The notes below the pieces were generated by a model. It ran no database searches, was not told the DNA's origin, and saw only the letters and a program-made list of their open reading frames with translations. DNA of 64,000 nucleotides from Panicum virgatum (taxonomy: Eukaryota; Streptophyta; Magnoliopsida; Poales; Poaceae). Every line of letters begins with the position of its first letter. Within the stretch, counting starts at the first letter, position 1. A program made the translations under genes and the position numbers. The DNA lies in assembly GCF_016808335.1 (NCBI RefSeq), contig NC_053149.1:13443714-13507713 (forward strand). The letters run 5' to 3'. Of this stretch, positions 53,360 through 64,000 are shown piece after piece.

Positions 53360-56111
53360 CAAGAACAAATTATGCAAAGCATGTCAAGCCGGGAAGCAAG
53401 TTGCAACACATCATCCCATCAAGACGATGTTGTCTACCTCCAAGCCGCTCGAGCTACTTCACATGGATCTCTTTGGTCCAACTACATACAAGAGCATTGG
53501 TGGTAACCTCTATTGCCTAGTAATCGTTGATGATTTTTCACGTTACACTTGGGTCATGTTTTTAGGCGATAAGGGTGAAACTCCGGAAATCTTCAAGACA
53601 TTTGCAAGAAGAGCTCAAAGGGAGTACAACTCCCCAATAGTGAAGATCCGGAGTGACAACGGCACCGAGTTCAAGAATATGAAGATTGAAGAATGGTGCG
53701 ATGAAGAGGGCATCAAGCATGAGTTCTCTGCCACCTACACGCCTCAACAAAATGGAGTTGTAGAAAGAAAGAACAAGACACTCATCACCCTAGCAAGAGC
53801 AATGTTGGATGACTATGGCACGTCCGAAAAGTTTTGGGCGGAAGCAATCAACACGGCGTGTCATGCATCCAACCGAGTGTATCCTCACCGACTCCTCAAG
53901 AAAACTCCATATGAGCTCATCACCGGGAAGAAACCAAATATATCCTACTTTCGAGTCTTTGGTTGCAAATGCTTCATCTATAAGAAGAAAAGGCTCGGTA
54001 AATTTGAAAGTAGATGTGATGAGGGTTTCTTTCTTGGTTATGCATCAAACTCCAAAGCATATAGAGTATTCAATCAAACCTCCGGGTTAGTTGAAGAAAC
54101 ATGTGATGTGGAGTTTGATGAATCTAATGGCTCCCAAGAGGAGGTTGTTGGCTATGAAAATGTAGGTGATGAGGAGATTGACGAAGCTTTGAAGAAGATG
54201 TCCATTGGGGATATCAAGCCGGAAGATGTGCATGAAGGCAATGATCAAGGGGGAGGACCTTCCTCATGTACACCAAGCACCTCCATGGCACCCCAAGTGG
54301 ACGAAGATCAAGACAAAGATGATACACAACCTCAAGAAGATGTGCCAACGCCAACACCCCAAGTCCAAGAACAAGAGGAGCAAAGTGTTCCACTACAAGC
54401 ACAAGTCACCCATGATCTACCCCAACAAGCATCCACGCAAGCACCGCTAGTGAAGCATGGTCGCATCTCCAAGGATCATCCAATTGGTCAAATCATTGGT
54501 AGTCCTTCCAAGGGAGTAAGAACTCGCTCCAAGCATGCTTCATTTTGCGAATATTACTCGTTTGTTTCTTGTATTGAACCCACTAGCATAGAGGAAGCGC
54601 TTGAGGACTCGGATTGGGTGATGGCCATGCAAGAAGAATTGAACAACTTCACCCGCAATGAAGTTTGGGTCCTCGAAGCTCCTCCGAAAGACAAGAACAT
54701 AATCGGCACCAAGTGGGTCTTTCGAAACAAGCAAGATGAACATGGGGTGGTGATACGCAACAAAGCAAGACTTGTGGCAAAAGGGTTTTCTCAAGTCGAA
54801 GGTTTGGATTTTGGTGAAACTTTTGCTCCGGTCGCAAGACTTGAAGCTATCCGCATCCTTCTTGCTTACTCTTCACATCATAACATTAAGTTGTACCAAA
54901 TGGATGTGAAAAGTGCATTCTTAAATGGCGTTATTAACGAACTTGTTTATGTTGAGCAACCTCCTGGGTTTGAAGATCCGAGGAATCCTAACCATGTTTA
55001 TAGGTTGCACAAGGCACTCTATGGGCTCAAACAAGCTCCAAGGGCTTGGTATGAGAGGCTTCGTGACTTCCTAATCATGCAAGGCTTCAAGATCGGGAGG
55101 GTAGACACCACATTGTTCACAAAAGACGTCAACGGGGATCTTTTCATTTGTCAAATTTATGTTGACGATATTATCTTTGGCTCAACTAACAATTCACTAA
55201 GCCATGAGTTTGCTACCATGATGTCTAGGGAATTCGAGATGTCCATGATTGGCGAATTGACCTTCTTCCTTGGTTTTCAAGTCAAACAAATGATGGAAGG
55301 GACATTCATCCATCAAGAAAAGTATACTAAAGATATCTTGAAGAAGTTCAAGATGGATGAGTGCAAGCCAATCAAGACACCCATGGCAACCAATGGGCAT
55401 CTCGACTTGGATGTGGACGGTAAATCGGTTGATCAATCCCTCTATCGTTCTATGATAGGGACTTTGCTTTACCTTACCGCATCTAGGCCCGATATAATGT
55501 TTAGTGTGTGCTTGCGTGCCTGCTTTCAAGCTAACCCAAAGGAATCACACCTTTCGGATGTGAATAGGATCCTTCGGTATCTCAAGCACACCCCTAGCAT
55601 AGGCTTGTGGTACCCCAAAGGCGCAAGCTTAGATCTCTTGGGATACTCGGATTCGGATTTTGCCGGAAGCCGTGTGGATCGCAAGAGTACCTCCGGGGGT
55701 TGCCACTTGCTTGGGCGTTCTCTAGTTTCTTGGTCGAGTAAGAAGCAAAATTCCGTGGCTTTGTCCACCACGGAAGCGGAATATATAGCGGCCGGTGCAT
55801 GTTGTGCCCAAATCCTATATATGAAGCAAACCCTTTTGGACTTTGGTGTGAAACTAGATAGGATCCCACTCCTTTGTGACAATGAAAGTGCCGTAAAAAT
55901 TGCCAAGAATCCGGTTCAACACTCTCGCACAAAGCACATTGATATTCGCCGTCACTTCTTGCGTGATCACGAAGCCAAAGGAGACATATCTCTTCAAGGT
56001 GTGAGATCCGAGGAGCAATTGGCGGATATTTTCACAAAACCTTTAGACGCGAGCACTTTTGTAAGGCTAAGGAATGAGCTTAATGTGTTAGATGCGGCAA
56101 ACGTCATGTAA
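53262..56111 (+). CDS. Integrase, reverse transcriptase and RNase H of the SIRE element
   Basis: About 950 codons open. Integrase: zinc finger remainder (CKACQAGKQ), core Asp in HMDLFGP, Asp in RSDNGTEF and Glu in NGVVERKN, then the copia [14 protein letters not shown] region. An acidic Pro/Gln-rich linker (about 54150-54450) precedes reverse transcriptase ([19 protein letters not shown], catalytic YVDDIIFGS). RNase H follows ([39 protein letters not shown]), ending at ADIFTKPL. Key residues are present. It lacks a start of its own because the frameshift separates it from protease, so it is probably not produced from this copy. Confidence 0.9.
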   Translation, partial: GFGIEEFAHIGMSNLKKAHKRGMITSLKDVTFDKNKLCKACQAGKQVATHHPIKTMLSTSKPLELLHMDLFGPTTYKSIGGNLYCLVIVDDFSRYTWVMFLGDKGETPEIFKTFARRAQREYNSPIVKIRSDNGTEFKNMKIEEWCDEEGIKHEFSATYTPQQNGVVERKNKTLITLARAMLDDYGTSEKFWAEAINTACHASNRVYPHRLLKKTPYELITGKKPNISYFRVFGCKCFIYKKKRLGKFESRCDEGFFLGYASNSKAYRVFNQTSGLVEETCDVEFDESNGSQEEVVGYENVGDEEIDEALKKMSIGDIKPEDVHEGNDQGGGPSSCTPSTSMAPQVDEDQDKDDTQPQEDVPTPTPQVQEQEEQSVPLQAQVTHDLPQQASTQAPLVKHGRISKDHPIGQIIGSPSKGVRTRSKHASFCEYYSFVSCIEPTSIEEALEDSDWVMAMQEELNNFTRNEVWVLEAPPKDKNIIGTKWVFRNKQDEHGVVIRNKARLVAKGFSQVEGLDFGETFAPVARLEAIRILLAYSSHHNIKLYQMDVKSAFLNGVINELVYVEQPPGFEDPRNPNHVYRLHKALYGLKQAPRAWYERLRDFLIMQGFKIGRVDTTLFTKDVNGDLFICQIYVDDIIFGSTNNSLSHEFATMMSREFEMSMIGELTFFLGFQVKQMMEGTFIHQEKYTKDILKKFKMDECKPIKTPMATNGHLDLDVDGKSVDQSLYRSMIGTLLYLTASRPDIMFSVCLRACFQANPKESHLSDVNRILRYLKHTPSIGLWYPKGASLDLLGYSDSDFAGSRVDRKSTSGGCHLLGRSLVSWSSKKQNSVALSTTEAEYIAAGACCAQILYMKQTLLDFGVKLDRIPLLCDNESAVKIAKNPVQHSRTKHIDIRRHFLRDHEAKGDISLQGVRSEEQLADIFTKPLDASTFVRLRNELNVLDAANVM

Positions 56112-57463
56112 GTTGCCATGTCATATAGAAAAATGCATACATATAGGACACTTGTCTAACCATGGTAAGATAGTGATGAGCAAGGGTTTAGCTAGAGGTG
56201 GTGGTCCACTTGTTTTCCTCTAGGCTTGTAGAAAGGCTCATCATGAGGAAGCTTCCCGTGGGTTCAAACTTGACAAGTAGATCTTAATTTCTTGTTATGC
56301 TTTTCTTGTCATATAGATGTGCACTTCATGTTTACTTTACTTTCGCATGTGGTTGTAGTTTGCATTATCATTGCATGCGTAAGGGTCACAAAGGAGATCA
56401 CTTGATGAAAATAAGACTTGTTTCATATACAAGATCTTAATTCATGAAAAGTGAAAAGAGCAAAGTGTTAGGTGCGTTATTGCCTAGTGAGCAATGTCAT
56501 GATGAGTTTGAAGCTTTCTATCTTCAATATTCCTATGACATGGTTTATACATTTTATTTGACGCTTTGTCTCGCTTTGCGGCTTTTCCTTGTATTCAAAA
56601 AGAAAACTATTTAAGCTAGTGTGCTATTCTAAGTATTTTGAGGGGTAAAGTCGCCTATGCAAGTCCATTAACTTGAGTTTAGTTGAATTTTATAAATTTA
56701 TTGGACTTAGCATAGAAGTGTGAGCTGAGAGAAGGTTTCTGGGTTCACCGGTTAAACCGACGCTTAAAAGGTTTTAACTCATCGGTTTAACCGGCGTTAC
56801 TAAGTTTCAGCCTCAGCTCAGTCAGTTTCTGGCGTTCAACCGGCGTATGCAAAAGTCAGAACATCGGATCAACCGGTGAACGTAATAAAGTTCTGTCCCA
56901 GAAATCAACCGGTGATCCCTTCAATCAACCGGCGAGTTCAAAAAGCATAACGTCGGATCAACCGGCGCTCAGATGATATTTTGCTGGAGTCACGGGTGAA
57001 CTGCACCGATGCAATCGACCGGCGCTCAAGACCTAGGCATCGGTTTAACCGGCGTTAAGGAAAAACGCGGGGCCCAACTGTCATATATCTCTTGACCGCG
57101 TCCTCTGTCCTCACTTTTCCGCGCCGCCGCCCGTTTTCCTCCCGTCTCGAACCGCCACGCCGCCATCGCCGTTCTGCACCGCCGCGCCCTCGCTCGCCCA
57201 CACCACGCCCTCGCTCGCCTGCACGCCGCCAGCCGAGCCGCCGCCGCCGTGCACTCACCGCAGCGCCGCCTGCACGCCCTCCTGCGCCGCCTGCGCGCGC
57301 GTCTCCGCCGCCTGCACCGCCGCCGCTACTACTACGCCGTCTACCCCACCGTGCGCCACCCTCGCACGCCTACGCAGCAGCGCAGCCCGCGCCTCCACGC
57401 CATCCACACCACAGCCGCAGCCGCTTCGCGCTCACCAGGTGCTCGATCTTTTGCCTATTCGAG
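56112..57463 (+). repeat. SIRE spacer with clustered CACCGGTTAAACCGACG-type repeats
   Basis: Untranslated spacer between pol and the env-like ORF. From 56747 to 57055 it holds about ten variants of CACCGGTTAAACCG / CATCGGTTTAACCGGCG / ATCAACCGGCG, the same motif as in the LTRs. From 57100 the sequence becomes very GC-rich. Confidence 0.7.
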
Positions 57464-60008
57464 ATGGGACGCGAGAAGAGGAAGGGGAAGGAGGTCGTGG
57501 TCGAGAAGCCAGTCCGCAAGCGGACTCGCGCAGAGCGAGAGGCCGAGAGGGCCGAGATGGTGGCCAAGGCCGCCGAGGAGCAGGCGTTAGGCCGTGCTCG
57601 CCCGTTCGCGATCAGGGATCCGCCAGCCAGGGGCAGGGGCAGAGGCTGAGGTATGGGCCGAGTTAGAGGTGCCAGGGCTACCAGAGCCACGACTGAGGCA
57701 GCAGCAGAGTCAGATCAGTCAGATACAGCTGTAGATTCAGATTCAGAGGCAGAGCAGTCTGAGCAGTCTCAGGGGCAGAGCACACACGAGTCACCGACTC
57801 TACGACGGTCTGGCCGCACTCGGCAGACGTCCCCAGCAGCAGAGACTTCGCCAGCGACCGAGCATCGCACTGGACCGAGGACGCGAGGAGGTCACCAGCC
57901 ACAGCAGCCTCGCAGGTCCGCAGCAGCTCGTAGAGCCGAGGCCCTAGAGGCCGAGCGCGTAGTGTTCCGTATGGACACTGTTGTGCGTCTGGAGCCAGGT
58001 GTGCTGCTCCAGAACTTGACCAAGGCCAATGCGGCAAAGGTCAAGAGGCTCAGGTGGAGTGTTCAAGATGAGGACTGGTTCCCCGTGACCCGTGACAGCA
58101 GGGTCGACCGTAGGTTCTGGATGCTTCTTCAGGCCAGTTTCTACGAGACCTACCAGAGGCGGGGCCACAGGATCTTCCCACACAGAGTGCTTGACTGGGT
58201 GTCACTGAGGACAGCCGCAGAGGGAGCAGACATCAGAGAGCACTTCGCTCACTTCAGGGGCCTGCCCAGATTACTCCAGATAGAGCAGAACAGATACATA
58301 GAGGACTGGGTCAGAGTGTTCTATGCCACAGCTTGGATAGCTCCAGAGCGCAGAGCAGTACACTTCGTGTTTGGAGGCCAGGTCTTTGGTCTGTCCAGGG
58401 CAACGATTGCAGGGATTCTCGGAGTTGACTTGGTTGACGTCTCCCTGCACGAGATGGTATACGGAGACGCAGATCCACCGCGCAGAGCTATGATTGGCGG
58501 GATTGCACCTTCACACGAGGCGATCTCTCAGTGCTTCCGCCAGCCGTTTCCAGCGTCGTATGCCAGAGTTCCTAGCCTGTTGACCCCAGAGGCGTATGCA
58601 GTACACATGGCCCTCCGGAGGACTTTCCTACCGAGGAGTGGCTACCCAGAGGGATTTACAGGTTTGCAGCAGCTGTTACTACTTCACATCCTCACTCACG
58701 AGCCGTTCGATATTGTTGACTTTATTTTAGCTGAGATCGATGATTTGATCACTGACGGGATGGGGGTCGTGAGGCAGTTTCCTTATGCTCACTGGATTAG
58801 CTATATCTGTTCTATGATTGTGCCAGCTGAGTCACCCGTCAGTGCAGTCTACCGTCAGGACGAGGCTCCCCGGTTCCCAGTTTACCGTCCCACAGCACCA
58901 CAGGACTGGAGGAGAGGTAGACAGGCCGATAGAGCTGCCATGGCACAGTTGTCCCCTGAGGCACAGGCCCGAGTGGCACAGGAGGATGAGGCACTGCTAG
59001 CTGCTGAGGCCCAGCTTCCCGGAGGAGATGATGAGATACACTGGTCTGAGCTTGAGTCAGACTCCTCTGAGGACGTCCAGTACTTCCCTGCAGCAGCCCC
59101 AGCTAGTCACGACCACGAGGCAGGGGGGGTCCAGAGAGCCAGCCCCAGAGTCAGCCGTTGCTGCTACAGTCTCTGAGTCCCAGGTGTCTCAGCCGTCCGA
59201 GCTCACCGCACTTCTACAGCAGCTCGTGACTCAATAGAGAGAGGACCAGCTTGCACAGGAGGAGGCCAGGAGAGCCCATGAGGCTCAGCTTGCTACCATA
59301 CAGAGGGAGGCCGCTCGAGAGCGGGCTGCGACCGAGGAGCGTTTTGTCGGGCTCATTGATAGAGTCTCTCAGAGGACAGACGCTCAGTTCCAGCAGATGC
59401 AGCAGGGCATGATGGCGATGTTCAGGATGATCTCACAGCTTTACTCTCACACCGGACTCGCCCCGCAGCAGCCAGGACTTCAAGGTGTTGTAGCACCTCA
59501 GCTTGCAGTCACACCAGCCCCTCCTCCAGCTACTACTGCAGCTCCAGCCTTCTCGACGACACCGGAGACCATGTTCTCGATGTCCGCACTTCTTGGGTCT
59601 GCCGGTCGTCCACTCTTTTCACCACTGCCAGCGACTTCACTCTTCCAGGAGTCTCCTTCGGCAGTCCAGTCAGTCGCCCTCCCCATTGTACCTCAGACAG
59701 CACCTTTAGGGGGAGGAGCACGAGAGGAGTCCCTGCTTCCACAGTCGACGCAGCCGGCAGCTTCAGCAGTCACGACTTCAGACGTTGACACTTCTTCTGC
59801 TGACCCGGTTACGACTTCTACGGATCCTCTCCTAGGCAGTGCTAGCACGAGAGCCTCGACTATAGCTACACCCCCAGTCAGTTCAGATCCAGCAGGCAGC
59901 ACTGACCAGCAGCTCCCGTCTATTACCGAGGGTACACCGTCCGACGACGACGACGACGATGATGACCCGGACCGCTTCCTCGCAGTGCCGCGACAGCCGG
60001 ATCAGTAG
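57464..60008 (+). pseudogene. Extra (env-like) ORF of the SIRE element, broken
   Basis: It starts MGREKRKGKEVVVEKPVRKR at 57464 with a basic N-terminus and hits TGA at 57647-57649; the same frame resumes at 57653 and runs to 59176. A frameshift at the G run near 59130 and a TAG at 59235-59237 precede the last open part (59397-60008). The middle (about 58030-58800; FWMLLQASFYETY, IEDWVRVFYATAW, LSRATIAGILGVDL) resembles the domain known as putative plant transposon protein. A coiled coil (REAARERAATEERF) and a Ser/Thr/Pro-rich tail with an Asp run follow. No signal peptide or clear membrane span is seen, so the envelope label is only positional. Confidence 0.75.
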
Positions 60009-60302
60009 CTCGCCTTTTTGGTGCTTTGACGCCAAAGGGGGAGAGAGTCAGGGGGAGTTGGAGTCAGGGGGAGGGTAGAGTTAGAGAGAGCTCGTAGTTA
60101 TCAGGACCTTGATGTTTTGTATCACATTTGGTGTTAGTTCATGGATATGTACATTTGTCGCTTGAGTTTGCTGTGGTTTGAGACATATCTATGGATTTCG
60201 TTTGAGCCGTTGAGCTCTTTGGTCCTTTTTCGAGTTTGCTTGTGTTTATCCTGTTTTATCTTTCTCGCTCTCTCATTTATGTTTGTGTTGTCATCAATCA
60301 CC

Positions 60303-60316
60303 AAAAAGGGGGAGAT
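60303..60316 (+). other. Polypurine tract of the SIRE element
   Basis: AAAAAGGGGGAGAT immediately precedes the 3' LTR. Confidence 0.8.
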
Positions 60317-61996
60317 TGTAAGCATCTAGGCCCTCAAGGTATGTTTCGGTGATTAATGACAACCATTATTGTGACTAATGAGTTTGTGCAGCTTAATAGA
60401 TCATTATCGCTCATTTGGTCATATGACAAAAGAGGCCCCTCAATTTCATTATCCAAAAAGGCGATCTCCGTATTCAACTCATATTTATGTCAAGACTAAG
60501 GATCTTTCTAGTCCTAAGTGTCATAAGGTTGAGAAGGACACTTAGGTTAGTATAGGTTTTATAGTTTTGTAGTGATCGCACTATTAAGAGGGGTTAAGGC
60601 CAAGTAACTTGAGCATGGACATGGTCAATCAAAAATGGATGCACACTATGGTCACTCAGGTTCCTAGAAGTTCAAATAAGTGGTTCTCAACTTATATGTC
60701 AAGAATATTTGGATTTCATTCAAGACTCAAATCAGAAAAGGCAAAATCAGAAAAAGTCTTTAACACCGGTTTAACCGACGCTCACAAATTTCTATACGTC
60801 GGTTAAACAAAGTCAGCAGAGTCTGGACAAGTCAATACACCGGTTAAACCGACGTGTTTGAATTTAACATCGGTGCATTAGTCCAGAGTTGGTTTTTCCA
60901 GAGTATTTCAAGTTCTATACATCGGTTAAACCGACGCTGTTTGAAATGAGACGTCGGTGCAATTGACCAGTGAGATGGTTTTCCAGAGATTTCAGAAGTT
61001 GTACTCACCGGTTAAACCGATGATAGGTTTGAGTTAACGTCGGTGCAGTTGTCCAGAGACTTGGTTTTTCAGTTGATCAGTGGACAACTACACTCACCGG
61101 TTAAACCAATGATACGTCGGTTAATCTGCCCAAGTTGTAACGGCTAGTTTTCAGAATGGGCAGTTTACATTCATCGGTTAAACCGACGCTGGCTATTGGA
61201 GGTACGTCGGATTAACCGGCGCTACGCAGTTTTCTGGCAGCTTTTTCTCCAACGGCTCTATCCGTGTGAGCTGCCTATATATACCCCTCCAATGGGTCAT
61301 TTTGCCACTCTTGACACCAGGCAACATCCAAACACTCATACTATAGTCAACAGCCACCTTGAGCTTCATCTTTCACATACTTGTTCATCCAATCAATCAA
61401 GAAGCAAGACTAAGGACTTGAGTAGAGAGAAGCTTGTGTGCATCCGTTCTTGGTGATCGGTTTTTGCTCAAGTGAAGGCCCTAGCTTGTTACTCTTGGTG
61501 ATTGGCATCACCTAGGCGATCTTGGTGATCGAGGTGTTTCTCGCGGACCTTGCCAAGGATTGTGGGAGCCCGGAGAAGAGGATTGTACGTGGTTTGAGCT
61601 CCACCACGCCGGGATGGTGAACGGAGACTCTTAGTGAGCGCCCAAGTCTCGGTGACATGGGAGGAGACAAGACTCTTAGTGAGTGTCACAACGTGGATTA
61701 GGAGTGTGTGCCAACACATCGACACCACGGGAAAAAATCCGGTTGTCTCTTGCACTCTCTCTCATTTCAAGCACTTACTTTCATGCAATCTTTCATGTGC
61801 TTGACCTTAGAGATCATAGCTTAGCTCTACCTTGCTTAGTTTCATATCTTTGTTAGCTTGTGTAGTTTGCTTTGTTTAGCCGGTTGGTGAATTGAGCCTT
61901 ACTAGCATTGCATAGGTTAAGGTTGTTTTAACTATCTTAGAAATTTGAAAAAGGCCCAATTCACCCCCCCCCCCTCTTGGTCCATCGATCCTTACA
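60317..61996 (+). repeat. 3' LTR of the SIRE element (full length, 1680 bp)
   Basis: Starts TGTAAGCATCTAGGCC and ends TCCTTACA with a perfect TGTAAG/CTTACA inverted terminus. Nine or so CACCGGTTAAACCGACG variants lie at 60762-61220, upstream of the TATA box TATATATA at 61276-61283. The arrangement (motif array then TATA) suggests an enhancer-like U3. Confidence 0.9.
61276..61283 (+). promoter_or_regulatory. TATA box in the SIRE 3' LTR
   Basis: TATATATA about 55 bp after the last CGG-motif copy. The matching stretch is deleted from the 5' LTR. Confidence 0.6.
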
Positions 61997-62010
61997 ATTG
62001 GTATCAAAGC
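61997..62010 (+). other. Second primer binding site, after the right-hand SIRE LTR
   Basis: ATTGGTATCAAAGC, identical to 50519-50532, follows the right LTR; beyond it the sequence differs from the 5' leader. A 3' LTR should be followed by a target duplication, not by this. Confidence 0.85.
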
Positions 62011-64000
62011 ATTTAGCATTTAAGTTCATGTTGTGACCGGCTACTTTTTCATTATGAAAGATAGACTAGCAATTAAAGAACAAGCCACAATAATAGATAA
62101 ATGCAATGCTCTCAAACTTAAGCGAACTTCAAACATTTACCTTGTTTCATCGTGAAGAGTTTTCAAAAGAATGCATATCAAACATAAGTGAGGTTCTCTT
62201 GCAAAAGATCATGGAAATACTCATCTCATCAAGTCTCTCAAGCCTACATTAGATTGTCTTCAACCTATTCTACTAATATATATAAAAGTGGAAGACTTAT
62301 GTGGAGCTTGGTAGGTAAAAACAATCCTAGCAAAACATTATATCTGAAATATTGTCAAACTAAGAGAGAGATCTAATGGAATTACCGAGACTAGTCAAAA
62401 AGGTCATTGGAAAATAATGTTGGAGAGGGAGAAAGATGAAACACACACATTTAGATAGGTGGACATGTGCAAGTGACAAATGGATGATCCCGAGATACAA
62501 ATGAAGTTCTCGTTATCGGATTGCACATGGTTTGAAGATTTGAGTATGGAATAGTTCTTCAAAGTAACTTGGAAAATTAATGAAGCCAAAAAGAACTAAG
62601 GAGCATTTTATTCTTCTCTTTTTTTCTTTTTTTTTTCTTTTCTTTTCTCATTTTTTTCATTTTTCTCTTTCTTTCTCTTTTTTGTTCTTTCTTTTTACTC
62701 CTTAGAACTTTTGATAACATAGAATACTTATCCAGCCATCCCCCCATGCTTGAACGAATGCTCGTCCTCGAGTATGAATAGTGGGAGAACCAACTAGCTA
62801 GGGTAAGTATCTCAAATTCACCTTCTTCTTCGTAGAATCTCTTGAATCTCCGGGGAGCCTTGTCTCCCAAAACTTTTCTTTATATGGTGCCCTTTATTCT
62901 TTTGATTCCGTCGAAATGATAATCCATACTCAAATTAGGTTGTGGTCAAGGAGGTAATCACAAAAAGATATTTTTGGTTTAGGGCGGATATCCAGCGAGG
63001 TTTGCAAAATTTCCAAAGTAGAAACCCACAATGCATCGATAAATAGGCTAGCAAAAAGAAGGTTACACAAAAAAAACGGAATGACCAGCTTCTTAGTCTC
63101 GTACCAAAGAAATCAATCTTAATCCAACTCATCAAAATTTAAGTTTGCAATCTAAAGGTTTCATCATGAAAGAATATATATGTATAGGCTTTGGTAGGTA
63201 GAACTTTGCAAGAGATTCACAAATGTAGATAGCATAGGAATTAAGTTTTCAAATTAAACAACACAAGGTGTAAGGTCATTGGTAGACTTAAATCAAAGAG
63301 CAACATAGAATATGTGGGTTTAGAATTTAGTCATTTAACCTCCACAAATAAAACAAATGGTCAAGTCATATACAACATAGCGTAGGTAAAACAAAGCAGC
63401 AACTTTCATCACTTTTTCATAAGCAAGAGCATATAAGAATATCATCGTGGTGAGCTCAAGGTGATGGTGGTTATCATTCATTGAAAATAAAAACAAATCT
63501 TGGTTGTACTCCTAGTAGCCATGTTATTATACGGAGAGATATACAAAGGTTGCATCTTTGGTTGAAGGCATATATGTACAAGCATTTAGAAAAAGAGAGA
63601 GTTGAGGAAGAATTACCGTCCTTCTCGATGCTCGTAATGAAGTGTAGCGCGGCCTCCTCCATACTTAAGCATTGTGCTAAGCATGGAAGAAGAATCATGA
63701 GCATCTTCTGGCAACCGTGATTATATTACTCCATGAGATCTTTCTTCCTTGTCCACAAAATCCTCCCCCATGCTTAGCATGATGCTAGGCGTGGATGAAG
63801 AAGATGGACCATCTTGTAATTCTTGAAGTTCTTCCCTCATGTGTATGAATATCATCTTCAATGTGTCTTCACCTTTGTTGCCTTAATTTCATTCAACTTC
63901 TTCTTGTACTAAGTCATGGTCCCAACCCTTGCTTCTCATCGTCATCGCCTCCTTCAATTCCTCGTTATCCCATTGCTGCCTTATCTTCACGAATTTTTCT
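62011..64000. other. Unassigned AT-rich, repeat-derived sequence
   Basis: No ORF with recognisable similarity. A long pyrimidine tract lies at 62605-62700. On the minus strand two AAGCATGGGGG words (about 62738 and 63760) and CTCGAGGACGAGCATTCG resemble the purine-rich region near the 3' end of Athila-type Ty3 elements, so this may be a minus-strand element remnant. A CCTCC(T/C)CCATRCTTA block is repeated about 113 bp apart (63653 and 63767). Confidence 0.35.

Larger units (their letters stand above)
49610..61996 (+). mobile_element. Ty1-copia LTR retrotransposon, SIRE/Maximus type
   Basis: 5' LTR 49610-50518 (shortened), primer binding site, gag, protease, integrase-RT-RNase H, a long spacer, an extra env-like ORF, a polypurine tract and 3' LTR 60317-61996. 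The extra ORF after pol and long LTRs point to the SIRE/Maximus lineage. Shared LTR parts differ by only about ten bases, so the copy is young. Flanks do not form a target duplication (GCTAT left, ATTGG right), and the right LTR is followed by another primer binding site. Confidence 0.9.

Noticed and set aside
57464..60008. Functional viral envelope glycoprotein
   Set aside because: No signal peptide, membrane span or cysteine pattern is visible, and the frame is broken in three places.
62577..62870. 97-codon minus-strand ORF with Lys/Arg/Glu tail
   Set aside because: Its C-terminal half is the translation of a polypyrimidine tract; no recognisable protein.

Overview
The window is plant nuclear DNA, from a grass (Poaceae), probably a panicoid; the exact species cannot be read from the sequence. 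The grounds are a soluble epoxide hydrolase gene with GT-AG introns, grass-type NB-ARC-like resistance gene relatives, Stowaway and Mutator-type MITEs, and Ty3 (Tat, Tekay) and Ty1-copia (SIRE/Maximus) LTR retrotransposons nested in one another. There are no bacterial features. Most of the 64 kb is transposable element sequence and only a few kb are host genes.

Layout. 1-6150: minus-strand Tat-lineage Ty3 element A (degenerate gag-pol, right LTR 4941-6150), leaving the window on the left. 6151-7793: small DNA transposons (133-bp Mutator-type MITE, Stowaway MITE, 773-bp Mutator-like element with perfect 9-bp TSD). 8138-10910: a four-exon epoxide hydrolase gene, the best-preserved host gene, with a MITE in intron 2. 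11917-13355 continuing at 23219-23251: NB-ARC-like gene copy A, split ten codons before its stop by a young Tekay chromovirus (13356-23218, TSD ATAAC) with a 1439-codon gag-pol ORF. 23252-29262: intergenic, with one candidate TIR element. 29263-30690 (minus): NB-ARC-like copy B, apparently intact. 32359-32654 plus 44890-46203 (minus): copy C of the same gene, split by Tat-lineage element B (32655-44889, TSD GACCT) and by a hAT element (45552-46171, 8-bp TSD). 46264-49609: left end of a third Ty3 element, whose LTR holds a solo LTR (46701-48602). 49610-61996: SIRE/Maximus-type copia element with an extra env-like ORF, inserted in the third element's gag. 61997-64000: a primer binding site followed by unassigned AT-rich repeat-derived sequence.

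The most interesting system is inside Tat element B. Downstream of the sense gag-pol lies a complete-looking gene on the opposite strand, with TATA box, a 5' leader intron, a gypsy-type transposon-like domain, a coiled coil and three further phase-consistent GT-AG introns (44140 down to 40880). A second pattern runs through all five LTR element families: each carries its own short CGG-containing word (GGTCCGG, CCGGAxACTCCGG, CCTTCGG, ACCGGTCTGACCGGT, CACCGGTTAAACCGACG), often palindromic and repeated many times in LTRs, leaders and in some cases coding sequence.

All coordinates, motifs and repeat pairings were read by eye. Family assignments rest on recognised motifs, not on database searches, and divergence figures are hand counts.
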